A DNA stretch of 6,416 nt from an uncultured Eubacteriales bacterium (GTDB taxonomy: Bacteria; Bacillota_A; Clostridia; Lachnospirales; Cellulosilyticaceae), in assembly GCA_900556665.1 (NCBI GenBank), contig USPX01000118.1:1-6416 (forward strand), written 5' to 3'. Every line of letters starts with the position of its first letter. Positions within the stretch are counted from its first letter, which is position 1. Position numbers and translations under genes: made by a program. The notes under the pieces were generated by a model that saw only the letters and a program-made list of their open reading frames with translations, was not told the DNA's origin and ran no database searches. Of this stretch, positions 6,143-6,416 are shown in pieces.

Positions 6143-6345
6143 CATAAGAGAAATGGTTTTACCTTTACACTTTCTTTAGATGAAAGAGAATGTTATAAAA
6201 TGATTATAAGCCCAAAATAAAAAACGTTGTCGCCTTCGGCGAAAATATTTTAAATAAACTTCAAGTTATATAAGAAACAAAAAGCAATATGTATTCAAGA
6301 GATATAAATTTTCCGCGGCCCAAAATTATTTAAAATTAAGAGAGA
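6143..6345. other. Intergenic region without a recognisable gene
   Basis: This stretch after the operon terminator is AT-rich with frequent stops in all frames. It holds only the small GC hairpin at 6230-6242. I see no tRNA, no clear promoter and no small gene with a ribosome binding site. Confidence 0.6.
6230..6242 (-). terminator. Small GC hairpin, possible weak terminator for a minus-strand gene
   Basis: TCGCC-TTC-GGCGA forms a 5-bp stem with a 3-base loop. Read on the minus strand it is followed, after CAACG, by TTTTTT and then ATTTT. That would suit a weak intrinsic terminator for a gene entering from the right. The gap before the T run is longer than usual. It could instead be part of a dispersed repeat, which a single copy cannot show. 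Confidence 0.3.
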
Positions 6346-6414
6346 TTATTTATTTTTCATGACATATATAAGGGTGTAGAGACAACACCAATACCAAGAT
6401 AGCAATGCTAGAAG
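6346..6414 (-). CDS. Possible C-terminal tail of a convergent hydrophobic protein (partial)
   Basis: On the minus strand two frames stay open from the right edge to stops near 6346-6352, and all + frames are closed. One frame reads LLALLSWYWCCLYTLIYVM followed by KNK and stop (6414-6346). The other reads SSIAILVLVLSLHPYICHEK and stop (6415-6350). Both look like a membrane helix with a short charged tail. Only about 22 codons are visible, so neither frame can be proven, and neither may be real. A convergent gene would fit the lack of a + strand gene here and the minus-strand hairpin at 6230-6242. Confidence 0.2.
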   Translation of the reverse strand, partial: LLALLSWYWCCLYTLIYVMKNK

Positions 6415-6416
6415 GC

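Noticed and set aside
6346..6416. Riboswitch or T-box-like element at the right end (GGTGT-N7-ACACC hairpin at about 6373-6389)
   Set aside because: There is no T-box consensus or other riboswitch core. A single short hairpin at a window edge is not enough.

Overview
This is a low-GC, AT-rich window with strong Shine-Dalgarno sites, tightly packed co-directional genes and U-tract hairpin terminators. That points to a Firmicute, most likely an anaerobic member of the Clostridia (Lachnospirales-like). The assignment rests on style and gene content only; no RNA marker is present. 

Layout: (1) Positions 2-187 hold the last 61 codons of rsfS (ribosomal silencing factor), closed by a hairpin terminator at 221-264. 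(2) Positions 188-516 are non-coding, with several small inverted repeats and a weak candidate promoter. (3) Positions 517-6088 hold five intact genes on the + strand, spaced from an 8-nt overlap to a 31-nt gap, which I read as one operon. Their products are a leucine-rich-repeat protein, an ATP-grasp protein, a small alkaline-phosphatase-superfamily hydrolase, a HemW-like radical SAM protein, and a second radical SAM protein carrying a HAD phosphatase domain at its C-terminus. By order and type they match the conserved cassette named after Salmonella STM4015, STM4014, STM4013, STM4012 and STM4011. I know of no assigned biochemical function for that cassette. (4) A strong terminator at 6096-6142 ends the operon and could work on both strands. 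(5) Positions 6143-6416 are mostly non-coding, with a small GC hairpin and the possible tail of a convergent minus-strand gene.

How the genes may work together (inference): one ATP-dependent ligase-type enzyme, two radical SAM enzymes and two unrelated phosphohydrolase folds suggest a multi-step modification or small-molecule pathway. The LRR protein would be the binding partner, scaffold or substrate. 

The most unusual features are the radical SAM-HAD fusion and two perfect long hairpins buried inside coding sequence. These are a 17-bp stem with a 4-nt loop in the last gene, and a 12-bp stem with a 3-nt loop in the ATP-grasp gene.
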